From JAHFPN01 sp963765745 (GTDB lineage: Bacteria; Pseudomonadota; Alphaproteobacteria; Rhizobiales; Xanthobacteraceae), in NCBI GenBank assembly GCA_963765745.1, contig CAVXXM010000001.1:1-64000 (forward strand): 64,000 nucleotides of DNA. Direction: 5' to 3'. A program made the position numbers and the translations under genes. Numbering within the stretch: position 1 is the first letter of the stretch; every line of letters begins with the position of its first letter. The notes below the pieces were generated by a model. It made no database searches. It was not told where the DNA came from and saw only the letters and a list, made by a program, of their open reading frames with translations. Below, in pieces: positions 8,575 to 17,807 of the stretch.

Positions 8575-9099
8575 GGCTTGATCGGCACGTAGCGATAGCT
8601 CGGCGGCTTGGCACGCGCATAGGCGATCAGCGCAGCCGTCAGCCTCTTGGGATCGCTGTAGAAGCAATTGCTGCCTACGACCTTCGGCCTCGCGCGCAAG
8701 GGCAGCTCGCACCTTGCGGAAGTCGCCGCATGTCGGCTGCCAGATCCGGTAGCCGTTCGCGCCTCTCCGCAGCAACGCGTAATAGTGCTCGGGCTTGCCA
8801 CTCTCGACGATGCGCGCATAGACGGTGAAGAGCTCCTTGCCGGCGGGAAAGACCGAGAAGCTCGCGGGCTCGGTCTCGTTGTCGGGCTTCCAGGAATAGA
8901 CGCGGCCTTCGATCCGGAGCGTGCCCTCCCGAGCCTTGGTCCAGCGGCCTGCTTTGAGCTCCTGCTGCTCATAGCGCCCGGCCGGCGCCGGCGTGACCGC
9001 AGCCGCGGGATCGAATAGCGGCCGCTCGGAGACGACGCAGCCGCCGAGGGCAAGCGCCAGCAATCCAACCGCTAGAATCCTCGTCGCCCCGCCCTGCAT
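8571..9099 (-). CDS. Putative lipoprotein with a single-base frameshift
   Basis: The frame opens at the ATG at 9099, preceded by a good GGGAG ribosome site, and encodes a signal peptide ending in lipobox ALGGC, then CVVSERPLFD. The protein is readable to TCGDFRKV. The sensible continuation (ELPLRARPKVVGSNCFYSDPK, in two adjacent pieces) is one frame over, ending PSYRYVPIKP at 8571. Removing one base near 8709 (extra C after GTG on the coding strand) restores a 175-residue protein. Two cysteines in the mature part may form a disulphide. Without the correction the frame reads through into the antisense of the FkbM gene, which is not credible. Function unknown. Confidence 0.65.
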
Positions 9100-9265
9100 C
9101 GACCACTCCCGAATAGCGTGTCTTCGCCAGCACTTGCACGGGTCCGCCAGGCGCACAAGACACGCCGAAATCGTTGCCTCTGCGCGCCATTGCCGCTATA
9201 GAGACGCGCCCGCGGCGCCTTGCACCTTGGAGGCGCGCCGTGGGTTCCCGTAAGAGGAACGAGCT

Positions 9266-10060
9266 ATGACCGTCACCCAAGCGATGAAGGCGTCGGCACG
9301 TCCGAAGGCCGGCACTGGCGCCGCCCGTGCGACACGCCGCTCCGGCCAAGTACCGGGAGTGATCTACGGCGAAAAACAGCCCCCGGTTTCGATCTCGGTC
9401 GATGCCACGGAGATCGCCCGGCGCATCCTTGCCGGCCATTTCATGACCACGGTCTACGATCTCGACGTCGATGGACAGAAGCAGCGCGTGATCCCGCGCG
9501 GATTTCAGCTCGACCCGGTGCGCGACCATCCGATCCACGTGGACTTCCAGCGCATCAGCCCCGGCTCGCACGTGCGCGTGCACGTGCCCGTTCAATTCAC
9601 CAATGTGGAAGCGGCGCCCGGCATCAAGCGCGGCGGCACGCTCAATATCGTGCGCCATACGATCGAGCTGCTTTGTCCGGCCGAAGCGATTCCGCAGTCG
9701 ATCGTCGCCGACGTCGGCGAGCTCGACATCGGCAAGTCGCTGCACATTTCGTCGATCAAGCTGCCGGAAGGCACGCGCGCGGTCGTGCGCGAGCGCGACT
9801 TCACGGTGGCGACGGTCGTTGCCTCCTCGGGCTACCTGGAAGAGTTGGCGGCGGCGGCGGTGGCGGCGGCTGCCGCAGCGGTAGCCGCGGCGGCGGCGGC
9901 CGAGGCCGCGCTTGCGGCCGGCGAGGAGGGCGTGGTTCCCGCGACCGGCGCGCCCGGCGAAGCAGCCGCGGCTCCCGCCGCGGAAGCTCCGGCAGCGGGC
10001 GCCAAACCCGCTGCGGGCGCGAAGCCCGCGGCGCCCGAGAAGAAGCCGGAAAAGAAGTGA
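9266..10060 (+). CDS. rplY: 50S ribosomal protein L25/TL5/Ctc with long Ala-rich tail
   Basis: L25/Ctc binds 5S rRNA in the large subunit. The 264-residue product has the L25-like N domain (about 1-95, with the conserved SGQVPGVIYG) and the TL5 C domain (about 96-190, with CPAEAIPQSIVADVGELDIG). After SSGYLEELAAAA it continues as roughly 65 residues of almost pure Ala/Glu/Pro ending PAAPEKKPEKK. Tails of this sort are usual in alphaproteobacterial L25 but vary in length. The start is supported by GAGGAAC a few bases upstream. It is followed 38 bp later by pth, the usual ribosome-associated pairing. Confidence 0.96.
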   Translation: MTVTQAMKASARPKAGTGAARATRRSGQVPGVIYGEKQPPVSISVDATEIARRILAGHFMTTVYDLDVDGQKQRVIPRGFQLDPVRDHPIHVDFQRISPGSHVRVHVPVQFTNVEAAPGIKRGGTLNIVRHTIELLCPAEAIPQSIVADVGELDIGKSLHISSIKLPEGTRAVVRERDFTVATVVASSGYLEELAAAAVAAAAAAVAAAAAAEAALAAGEEGVVPATGAPGEAAAAPAAEAPAAGAKPAAGAKPAAPEKKPEKK

Positions 10061-10098
10061 TCCGAGCCGCGTGATCCGACGCGGCCGCGGAGGCGCGC

Positions 10099-10707
10099 AT
10101 GCTCTTGTTCGCCGGGCTCGGCAATCCCGAGCCGCGCTTCGAGGACAACCGCCACAATATCGGCTTCCGGATCGCCGACGCGATCCACGCGCGCCATCGC
10201 TTCGGCCCCTGGCGGCGGCGTTTTCACGGCGAGACCGCGGAAGGCGAAATCGCTGGCGAACGGATTCTTCTGCTGAAACCGATGACCTTCATGAACGAAT
10301 CCGGCCGCGCGGTCGCCGAAGCGCAGAACTTCTCCAAGATCGCGCTCGGCGACGTGACGGTGTTCCACGACGAGATCGAGCTGCTACCGCCCAAGGTGCG
10401 GGTGAAGACCGGCGGCGGCAACGCGGGCCACAACGGTCTGCGCTCGGTCAGCGCCTATTGCGGCAACGAATATCAACGGGTGCGCGTCGGCGTCGGCCGG
10501 CCCGAGGACAAGAATTTGGTCGAGGCCTATGTGCTGATGAATTTCGAGAAGGACGAGCGGCCCTGGGTCGAGGCCGCGATCGAGGCGATCACGGACGCGG
10601 CCGAATGCCTCGTTACGCGCCGGCCCGAGGAATTCCAGAACCGGGTGCATCTCGCGCTCGCCGGCAAGGGCTTCGGCCCGGCCCAACCCGACACCGAGCC
10701 GGCCTGA
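10099..10707 (+). CDS. pth: Peptidyl-tRNA hydrolase
   Basis: Pth cleaves peptidyl-tRNA released from stalled ribosomes and recycles tRNA. The 202-residue product shows the family residues: N9 in FAGLGNPEP, catalytic H19 in NRHNIGFR, the MTFMNESGRAV motif, and the acidic FHDEIEL segment followed by GGGNAGHNGLRS. It lies between rplY and ychF with short spacers on both sides (38 bp and 6 bp), so the three probably form a translation-quality operon. Confidence 0.96.
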   Translation: MLLFAGLGNPEPRFEDNRHNIGFRIADAIHARHRFGPWRRRFHGETAEGEIAGERILLLKPMTFMNESGRAVAEAQNFSKIALGDVTVFHDEIELLPPKVRVKTGGGNAGHNGLRSVSAYCGNEYQRVRVGVGRPEDKNLVEAYVLMNFEKDERPWVEAAIEAITDAAECLVTRRPEEFQNRVHLALAGKGFGPAQPDTEPA

Positions 10708-10713
10708 ACCAGC

Positions 10714-11811
10714 ATGGGATTCAGGTGTGGCATCGTCGGGCTGCCGAACGTCGGCAAGTCAACCCTCTATAACGCGCTGCTGCAGACCGCGGCGGCGCAG
10801 GCGGCGAACTATCCGTTCTGCACCATCGAGCCGAACGTCGGCGACGTGGCGGTGCCCGACCCGCGGCTCGAAGTCCTGGCCAAGATCGCCGGCTCGGCCG
10901 AGATCGTGCCGACGCGGCTCACGTTCGTCGACATCGCCGGGCTGGTGCGCGGCGCCTCGAAGGGCGAAGGGCTCGGCAACCAGTTCCTCGCGCATATCCG
11001 CGAGGTGGACGCCATCGCCCACGTGGTGCGCTGCTTCGAGGACCACGACGTGACGCACGTCGAGGGCCGTATTGATCCCTTGGCCGACGCGGCCACGGTG
11101 GAGATCGAGCTGATGCTCGCCGATCTGGAGAGCCTGGAGAAGCGCGTCGATGCGCTGAACAAGCGCGCGCGCGGCGGCGACAAGGAATCCGTGATCCAGC
11201 TCGATCTGGTGCAGCGCGTCGTCGCGTTGCTTTCCGACGGCAAGCCGGCGCGCATGCTGGAGCGCAAGGAGGACGAGGAGCGCGAGTTCCGCATGCTCAA
11301 TCTCCTCACCGCCAAGCCCGTGCTTTACGTGTGCAACGTTGGCGAAGCCGCGGCCGGATCGGGCAATGCCTTCTCAAAGCAAGTCGAAGCCAGAGCGAAG
11401 GCCGAGGGCGCCGGCGCCATCGTGATCTCGGCCAAGATCGAAGCGGAAATCGCCGTGCTGCCGATGAACGAGCGGGCGGAATTCCTGGTGGCGGTCGGGC
11501 TCAACGAGCCGGGCTTGGATCGCATGATCCGCGCCGGCTACGCGCTGTTGAACCTCGTCACGTTCTTCACGGTCGGCCCCAAGTTCACCCATGCCTGGAC
11601 CATCGTGCGCGGCGCCAAGGCGCCGCAGGCCGCGGGCGCTATCCACACCGATTTCGAGAAGGGCTTCATCCGCTCGGAGACCATCTCCTACGACGACTAC
11701 GTGACCTATAGCGGCGAGGCCGGCGCGCGCGACGCTGGCCGGATGCGCGTCGAGGGCAAGGACTACGTGGTGCAGGACGGCGACATCCTCTACTTCCGGT
11801 TTGCGACGTGA
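10714..11811 (+). CDS. ychF: Redox-regulated ATPase YchF (Obg family)
   Basis: YchF is a ribosome-associated P-loop protein that prefers ATP to GTP. The 365-residue product has the G1 loop GLPNVGKST (about residues 9-17), the YchF-specific NYPFCTIEPNVG, VPDPRL, the G3-like VDIAGLVRGASKGEGLG and a C-terminal TGS domain ending VQDGDILYFRF. It begins 6 bp after pth. The following MaoC gene starts 37 bp after its stop. Confidence 0.97.
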   Translation: MGFRCGIVGLPNVGKSTLYNALLQTAAAQAANYPFCTIEPNVGDVAVPDPRLEVLAKIAGSAEIVPTRLTFVDIAGLVRGASKGEGLGNQFLAHIREVDAIAHVVRCFEDHDVTHVEGRIDPLADAATVEIELMLADLESLEKRVDALNKRARGGDKESVIQLDLVQRVVALLSDGKPARMLERKEDEEREFRMLNLLTAKPVLYVCNVGEAAAGSGNAFSKQVEARAKAEGAGAIVISAKIEAEIAVLPMNERAEFLVAVGLNEPGLDRMIRAGYALLNLVTFFTVGPKFTHAWTIVRGAKAPQAAGAIHTDFEKGFIRSETISYDDYVTYSGEAGARDAGRMRVEGKDYVVQDGDILYFRFAT

Positions 11812-11848
11812 AGCGCTAGAAAACCGCTCGCTCATTCAGGAAAATCCC

Positions 11849-12295
11849 TTGCCCCGCTATTTCGAGGACTTCGCCGAAGGCCACACCGAGACGCACGGAC
11901 CGAAAACGGTCACGCGCGAGGAGATCATCGCCTTCGCGTCGGAGTATGACCCGCAGCCCATGCACCTCGACGAGGACGCGGCGCGCCAGACCATGCTGGG
12001 CGGGCTTTCGGCCTCGGGCTGGCACACTTGCATGATCATGATGCGGTTGCTCGCCGACGGGATGCTGCTCGATTCCAGCTCCATGGGCTCGCCCGGCATC
12101 GAGGAAATGCGCTGGCTGAAGCCGGTGCGGCCCGGCGACCAGATCTCGGCGCGCATCACCGTGCTCGACAAGCGGGTCTCCAAGTCGCGGCCGGAGATCG
12201 GTTTCGCGCGGCTGCAGATCGAGCTGCTGAACCAGCACGACGAGAAGGTCGCGCACGAAGTGCACACGCACATGTTCGGCCGCAGGAGCGCATAA
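11849..12295 (+). CDS. MaoC family dehydratase (first of pair)
   Basis: This protein of about 148 residues has a single hot-dog fold of the MaoC/R-specific enoyl-CoA hydratase type. The conserved pattern FASEYDPQPMHLDEDAA carries the catalytic-type Asp and His, and GLSASGWHTCMIMMRL follows. I chose the TTG at 11849 because CAGG lies 8 bases before it and the protein then starts PRYFEDFAEGHTE like its paralogue; upstream in-frame codons overlap ychF and have no family support. The second MaoC gene follows after 2 bp. Substrate is an acyl-CoA of unknown chain type. Confidence 0.85.
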   Translation: MPRYFEDFAEGHTETHGPKTVTREEIIAFASEYDPQPMHLDEDAARQTMLGGLSASGWHTCMIMMRLLADGMLLDSSSMGSPGIEEMRWLKPVRPGDQISARITVLDKRVSKSRPEIGFARLQIELLNQHDEKVAHEVHTHMFGRRSA

Positions 12296-12297
12296 CG

Positions 12298-12774
12298 ATG
12301 CGGTTCTTCGAGGACATCGTCATCGGCGACAAGCGCGTGGTCGGCAGCTACACGTTCACCGCGCCCGACATCAAGACCTTCGCCGCCCGTTTCGACCCGC
12401 AGCCCTTCCATATGGACGAGGCGGCGGCGGCGCGCTCGCATTTCGGCAAGCTCGTCGCCTCAGGCTGGCACACGGCCGCGGTACACATGCGCCTGCTGGT
12501 GCTGCATCATCGCCGCCTCGACGCGGAATCGACGGCGCGCGGGGGAAAGTCCGCCCGCGTCGGCCCCTCGCCCGGATTCAAGAATCTCAAGTGGATCAAG
12601 CCGGTCTATGTCGGCGACACCATCACCTATGGCGGCGAGATCGTCGAAAAGCGCGCGTCCGGCTCGCGGCCCGGCTGGGGCATCATCCAGGGCCGCAACT
12701 ACGGCACCAACCAGAACGGCGAGCTGGTGTTCGAATTCGAAAGCGCGGCGTTCGTGGAGATGCGGGGGAAGTAA
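12298..12774 (+). CDS. MaoC family dehydratase (second of pair)
   Basis: The 158-residue product resembles its upstream neighbour: MRFFEDIVIGD at the start, then FAARFDPQPFHMDEAAA with the catalytic-type Asp and His, and LVASGWHTAAVHMRLL. The two genes are separated by only 2 bp and were probably a tandem duplication. Together they may form a heteromeric hydratase, a common state for single-hot-dog MaoC pairs; this is inference. It converges on apt with 3 bp between the stops. Confidence 0.88.
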   Translation: MRFFEDIVIGDKRVVGSYTFTAPDIKTFAARFDPQPFHMDEAAAARSHFGKLVASGWHTAAVHMRLLVLHHRRLDAESTARGGKSARVGPSPGFKNLKWIKPVYVGDTITYGGEIVEKRASGSRPGWGIIQGRNYGTNQNGELVFEFESAAFVEMRGK

Positions 12775-12777
12775 AAG

Positions 12778-13323
12778 CTAATGCCCCTCGAACGCGACCA
12801 GCGTATGCACCTTCACGCCGCGGCGACGCAGGCGCTCGGCGCCGCCCAGCTCGGGCAGATCGATCACGAACGCGGCGGATACGATCTCGGCCCCGGAACG
12901 ATGCAACAGCTCGATCGCCGCGTCCGCGGTGCCGCCGGTGGCGACCAGATCGTCCACCAGCAGCACGCGCTGGCCCGGCGCGATGGCGTCGGCGTGGATC
13001 TCGATGGCGTCCACGCCGTATTCGAGCTGGTATTCTTGGCCGATGGTCTTGTGCGGGAGTTTGCCTTTTTTGCGCATTGGCACGAAGCCTTTGCCAAGTT
13101 CGTGCGCGACCGCGCCACCGAGGATGAAGCCGCGTGCCTCGATGCCGGCCACGAGGTCAATGCGCTGGTCGACAAACGGCAGTACCAACCCGTCGACCGC
13201 CGCGCGCAGACCCTGCGGGTCCAGCAGCAGCGTGGTGATGTCGCGGAACATGATCCCCGGCTTCGGATAGTCGGGGATCGAACGGATCAGGGATTTGAGA
13301 TCGACGGTCGGGCGGCGGTTCAT
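12778..13323 (-). CDS. apt: Adenine phosphoribosyltransferase
   Basis: Apt salvages adenine with PRPP to give AMP. The 181-residue length is typical. Visible motifs are the N-terminal IRSIPDYPKPGIMFRDITTLL, the flexible loop region RKKGKLPHKTIGQEYQLEYG and the PRPP-binding VLLVDDLVATGGTADAA. The gene is on the minus strand, convergent with the MaoC pair, with 177 bp of unassigned sequence upstream before the small basic protein. Confidence 0.97.
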   Translation of the reverse strand: MNRRPTVDLKSLIRSIPDYPKPGIMFRDITTLLLDPQGLRAAVDGLVLPFVDQRIDLVAGIEARGFILGGAVAHELGKGFVPMRKKGKLPHKTIGQEYQLEYGVDAIEIHADAIAPGQRVLLVDDLVATGGTADAAIELLHRSGAEIVSAAFVIDLPELGGAERLRRRGVKVHTLVAFEGH

Positions 13324-13500
13324 GCGGGCTAGTTCTTGCTGCAGGCGGCCCTACTCTGTCGGAGCCTCAAGCGGGGCGCAACGTAGGAGTAGGTCATCGT
13401 GGGCCTTTTGCGCACAGTTGGCTTCTGCGCGACGATGTGGCACTGGCAGATTTAGCGATGGCCGGAAGGATTCGCGCCCGGCCCACAAAGGAGAAGGCAA

Positions 13501-13644
13501 ATGGCTAAAGGTCAAATGCGGAGCACCCGCGAAACGAGGAAGCCGAAAGCCGACAAGAAGGAAAAAGGCATGTCGGCCTATGCGTCGGCCTACAAGAGCA
13601 AGCCGTCGCACATTCAGACCACGCCGCCCAAGAAGGGCAATTAG
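13501..13644 (+). CDS. Small basic protein, 47 residues, unknown function
   Basis: This short frame starts MAKGQMRSTRETRKPKADKK and ends QTTPPKKGN; about a third of its residues are Lys or Arg. A strong ribosome site (AAAGGAGAAGG) sits just before the ATG, which is the main reason to call it. Small Lys/Arg-rich proteins with a MAxGQ(M)RSNREKxKPK-like start are, to my knowledge, widespread in Rhizobiales without known function. The composition suggests nucleic-acid or ribosome association, but that is only an inference. Confidence 0.7.
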   Translation: MAKGQMRSTRETRKPKADKKEKGMSAYASAYKSKPSHIQTTPPKKGN

Positions 13645-13662
13645 CCGGCCGGGCGCGCTCGG

Positions 13663-14082
13663 CTACGAGCCAACGCCCATCACCGCGGCGATCAGCGCGT
13701 AGTCCTCGGCGGTCATTTCGAACGCGCCGCGCCGGAAGGCGTAGCCCCAGGAGCGCTGGCCGCGCGTGAACGAAAGCTGTTCGAGCAGCGGCCGGATCGG
13801 TGCCTCGCCCGCGTCGAACCAGCGCACGTCGCGCCGTGTCGGTTTGATGCCGCCGCCCATATCGGACACGTAGGGTTCGCCGGGCAGGATTTCGCCGATC
13901 GCCGTGAAGGCCTGTACCGGCTCGCCGCCTTCGAGCGCGCTGAGCGGCGAGTAATAGACGATGCGGTCGCTGGGCTGCAGCCGCTTCACCGGCGCGGCCT
14001 TGCCGTGACCGAGCTGGCAGAAGCCGCCGGCCTTTCCCTTCATCACATGGTCGCGCGAGGCGACGCCGATCCAGTAGCGCAT
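13663..14082 (-). CDS. EVE domain-containing protein (DUF55/UPF0310)
   Basis: The 139-residue product is a single EVE domain: MRYWIGVASRDHV at the start, a middle KRLQPSDRIVYYSP stretch and GQRSWGYAFRRGAFEM before the C terminus. EVE proteins are PUA-like readers predicted to bind modified bases in RNA or DNA. It converges on the small basic-protein gene, with 18 bp between the stops. No methylase or restriction partner is next to it. Confidence 0.88.
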   Translation of the reverse strand: MRYWIGVASRDHVMKGKAGGFCQLGHGKAAPVKRLQPSDRIVYYSPLSALEGGEPVQAFTAIGEILPGEPYVSDMGGGIKPTRRDVRWFDAGEAPIRPLLEQLSFTRGQRSWGYAFRRGAFEMTAEDYALIAAVMGVGS

Positions 14083-14240
14083 CGGGCCGCCTCAATGTTT
14101 GCCGGGAACGGCACGCATTTTGCTTAGTTTCTCCCCAGAAAAACCGTTCCTTCACCATAGCCGAAGGTGCGCGGACGTCGAGAACCCGGCGTCCAGAATT
14201 GCCGGGATAGAACCCCCAAGCACAGCAAGCGGAGCCTAGC

Positions 14241-14762
14241 GTGTCCAGTTTCTCGATCGTGCTCGATTATCCCTGGTGGATCGCCGCTGGCTTCTTCGGC
14301 GCGGCCGCCGCGGTGATCGTGTATCTGCCGCCCAAGTTTTTGGCATCGCGCGTTCGCAAGGTCGAAGCCGTGCTGGTCTTCGCCATCATGCTGTGGTCCG
14401 GCGCGCACTACTTCACGTGGAGCGTCCGGCTCGACGAGCGCGGCGCGTCGGTACAAGACGCGGCTGCCCTGTTCCAGCCCACCGGCTCGATCCGCTGGGA
14501 AGACATCGCCCGCATCGAGATCGGCAAGGATTCCGGCCGGCCGTTCGGCTACGAGATCCGGCTCGTCTCGCGCGCGGGTGTGGCGCTGGAAATTCCGCTC
14601 TCCGCCCTTCCGGCCGCGCAAATCCGCAATCTCGCCCGCCTGGTCGCGAGCCAAGCGCGCCGGGCCGAGTTCGTGCCGTCGGAGGAAGAGGTCGTTTCCG
14701 AAGCGGATCGCATCGCTCGCGGCACCACGAGCGTGCTCGGCTTCATCCGAGTGCGGAGCTAA
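14241..14762 (+). CDS. Uncharacterised membrane protein, 173 residues
   Basis: The protein has two N-terminal membrane segments (about 8-28 and 43-60), followed by a soluble domain with a YcxB/PH-like feel (WSVRLDERGASVQD ... SIRWEDIARIEIGK ... PLSALPAAQIRNLARL). A GTG start at 14241 preceded by GCGGAG gives a sensible N terminus. It is followed by the 16-bp tandem repeat and then the convergent end of petC. Function unknown. Confidence 0.7.
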   Translation: MSSFSIVLDYPWWIAAGFFGAAAAVIVYLPPKFLASRVRKVEAVLVFAIMLWSGAHYFTWSVRLDERGASVQDAAALFQPTGSIRWEDIARIEIGKDSGRPFGYEIRLVSRAGVALEIPLSALPAAQIRNLARLVASQARRAEFVPSEEEVVSEADRIARGTTSVLGFIRVRS

Positions 14763-14790
14763 GCCCCAAAAACAAAAGCCCGTGCGACCT

Positions 14791-14870
14791 AATACAGGTC
14801 AGACTTGATACAGGTCAGACTTGATACAGGTCAGACTTGATACAGGTCAGACTTGATACATGTCAGATTT
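14791..14870. repeat. Five tandem copies of a 16-bp repeat
   Basis: The unit GATACAGGTCAGACTT occurs at 14791-14806 (first base A), 14807-14822, 14823-14838, 14839-14854 and 14855-14870 (two or three mismatches). The array fills the gap between the ends of two convergent genes, the 173-residue membrane protein and petC. There are no spacers, so it is not a CRISPR array. It has no clear inner palindrome. It may be a decayed binding-site array or replication-slippage product. Confidence 0.9.
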
Positions 14871-14905
14871 GGCATGAGCCGGACGCATGGAGCCGGCCGG
14901 CGGCA

Positions 14906-15733
<828 letters not shown>

Positions 15734-15736
15734 GAC

Positions 15737-17002
15737 TCAGCCGTTCCGATCCGGGGCGCGGATGCCGGCCGAGGCCGGCGCCGCGCCCTTCAGCACGGAT
15801 TCGGAGATCGAGGCCGGCACCGCCCGCGGCTTCTCGACCAGGCCGAGGAGCGGCAGGATCACCAGGAAGTGCAGGAAGTAATAGGCGGTCAGAATCTGCG
15901 CCGCGAGCACGAACCCGCCTACGGGCGGCTGCGAGCCGAGATAGCCGAGCCCGATGCAGCACGCGACCAGAATCCAGAAGAACTGGCGATAGAGCGGACG
16001 ATAGCGCGCCGAACGGACCTTCGAAGTGTCGAGCCAGGGCACGAAGAACAGCACGAAGATCGAGCCGAACATCGCCACCACGCCGCCGAGCTTGGAGGGA
16101 ATCGCGCGCAGGATCGCGTAGAACGGCAGGAAGTACCATTCGGGCACGATATGCGACGGCGTCTGCAGCGGGTTGGCGGGAATGTAGTTGTCGGAGTGGC
16201 CGAGATAGTTCGGGATGTAGAACACGAACCAGCCATACAGGATCAGGAAGCAGACCAGCATGAAGCCGTCTTTCACCGTCGCGTAGGGCGTGAACGCCAC
16301 CGTGTCCTTGTCGGACTTCACGTCGACGCCGGTCGGATTGTTCTGGCCGACCACGTGCAGCGCCCAGACGTGCAGCACGACGACGCCCGCGATCATGAAC
16401 GGCAGGAGATAGTGCAGCGAGTAGAAACGCTGCAGCAACGGCTGATCCACCGCGTAGCCGCCCCACAGCCACTGGGTGATGGCGTTGCCGAACAGCGGGA
16501 TCGCCGAGAACAGGTTGGTGATCACGGTCGCGGCCCAGAAGCTCATCTGGCCCCAGGGCAGCACGTAGCCCATGAACGCGGTCGCCATCATCAGCAGGAA
16601 GATGATGACGCCCAAAATCCAGAGCACCTCACGCGGCTCCTTGTAGGAACCGTAATAGAGGCCGCGGAACATGTGGATGTAGACGGCGAGGAAGAACATC
16701 GAGCCGCCATTGGCGTGCACGTAGCGGAACAGCCATCCGTAGTTCACGTCGCGCATGAGCTGCTCGACGGAATCAAACGCCTCCTTCGAGGTCGGCGTGT
16801 AGTGCATCGCCAGCACGACGCCGGTCACGATCTGCGCCGCCAGCATGAAGGTGAGAATACCGCCGAAGGTCCACCAGTAGTTCAGGTTGCGCGGCGTGGG
16901 GTACGCGACGAACGAGGAATGGATGAGGCCGCCGAGCGGAAGCCGCGCCTCCAACCACTTCATCAGGCGGCCCTGCGGCTGATAGGTCGAATGTCCGCTC
17001 AT
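15737..17002 (-). CDS. petB: Cytochrome b of the bc1 complex
   Basis: The 421-residue membrane protein is the core of ubiquinol:cytochrome c oxidoreductase, holding haems bL and bH and the Qo and Qi sites. The Qo signature PEWY is present (IVPEWYFLPFYAILRAIPSK), and the haem-ligand histidines lie in the second and fourth membrane helices (for example LAMHYTPTS and LHYLLPFM). Its start overlaps the petA stop by 4 bp, indicating translational coupling. A 3-bp gap separates it from petC. Confidence 0.97.
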   Translation of the reverse strand: MSGHSTYQPQGRLMKWLEARLPLGGLIHSSFVAYPTPRNLNYWWTFGGILTFMLAAQIVTGVVLAMHYTPTSKEAFDSVEQLMRDVNYGWLFRYVHANGGSMFFLAVYIHMFRGLYYGSYKEPREVLWILGVIIFLLMMATAFMGYVLPWGQMSFWAATVITNLFSAIPLFGNAITQWLWGGYAVDQPLLQRFYSLHYLLPFMIAGVVVLHVWALHVVGQNNPTGVDVKSDKDTVAFTPYATVKDGFMLVCFLILYGWFVFYIPNYLGHSDNYIPANPLQTPSHIVPEWYFLPFYAILRAIPSKLGGVVAMFGSIFVLFFVPWLDTSKVRSARYRPLYRQFFWILVACCIGLGYLGSQPPVGGFVLAAQILTAYYFLHFLVILPLLGLVEKPRAVPASISESVLKGAAPASAGIRAPDRNG

Positions 17003-17523
17003 CCGATCCGCACCTTGGTGTCGACGAGGAACTCATAGGGCGGAACTTCGAGATTGGTCGGCGCCGGGCCGGAACGGATACGGCCGGATGTGTCGTAAAC
17101 CGAGCCGTGGCAGGGGCAGAACCAGCCGTCGAACTGGCCCTGATGGCCGAGCGGCACGCAGCCGAGATGGGTGCAGATGCCGACGATCACGAGCCACTCG
17201 TCGTGGCCTTTCTTCACCCGCGCCTCGTCGGTTTGCGGATCGGGAAGCTGAGAAAGCGGCGTCGCGCGCGCTTCGTCGATCTCTTTCTTGGTCCGGTGCG
17301 AGATGAATACCGGCTTGCCGCGCCATTTCACCGTGAGAATCTGGCCTTCGGCGATCGGCGCCAGGTCCACCTCGATGGCCGCGAGCGCCAGTACCGAAGC
17401 GTCCGGGTTCATCTGGCTGATCAAAGGCCAGACGGTGGTGGCGGCGCCAACGGCGCCGACGGCGGCTGTGGCGATGTAGAGAAAGTCGCGGCGGGTGGTT
17501 GCGGCGGTTCCGGTGGCTGCCAC
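16999..17523 (-). CDS. petA: Rieske iron-sulfur subunit of the bc1 complex
   Basis: The 174-residue product begins with a twin-arginine type signal/anchor (TTRRDFLYIATAAVGAVG), as expected for a Tat-exported Rieske protein. The 2Fe-2S ligands are in CTHLGC and CPCHGS, followed by SGRIRSGPAPTNLEVPPYEF. It is the first gene of petABC. Upstream, 17524-17807 (284 bp) separates it from the divergent trmL; it must contain both promoters, but I see no clear elements. Confidence 0.97.
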   Translation of the reverse strand: MAATGTAATTRRDFLYIATAAVGAVGAATTVWPLISQMNPDASVLALAAIEVDLAPIAEGQILTVKWRGKPVFISHRTKKEIDEARATPLSQLPDPQTDEARVKKGHDEWLVIVGICTHLGCVPLGHQGQFDGWFCPCHGSVYDTSGRIRSGPAPTNLEVPPYEFLVDTKVRIG

Positions 17524-17807
17524 GTTCGTTTCCTTGCTACCGCTTACTTCGCTACGAACCCGACGTTTTCAACGAGACGCCGCGTCGCAGGTCGGGAAGC
17601 CCCTTAACCCGCGCGCGGCGCGTGCCGATCAGCCCGGATGCAAGGTCCGGGCGCGTGGCGCCTGTATTGCGGCTCCTCATTGCATCACTGCCGGGCATTG
17701 TCCAGTCTGGGCGATGCGGCACTACGTCTTGTGGGATAAGCCTTTGGTGGGACATTGAGCCCCCTCGTTGACGGTCGGAAACGGCCACCGTCCCATCCGG
17801 TTGGATC

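Noticed and set aside
13351..14158. Minus-strand frames overlapping the small basic protein and EVE gene
   Set aside because: Shadows of the EVE gene in other phases; the EVE frame alone has domain support.
14791..14870. Possible CRISPR array
   Set aside because: The 16-bp units are directly adjacent with no spacers and no cas gene is nearby.
17524..17807. Small genes in the petA-trmL gap
   Set aside because: Overlapping short frames in several phases, none with ribosome site or likeness; treated as promoter region.
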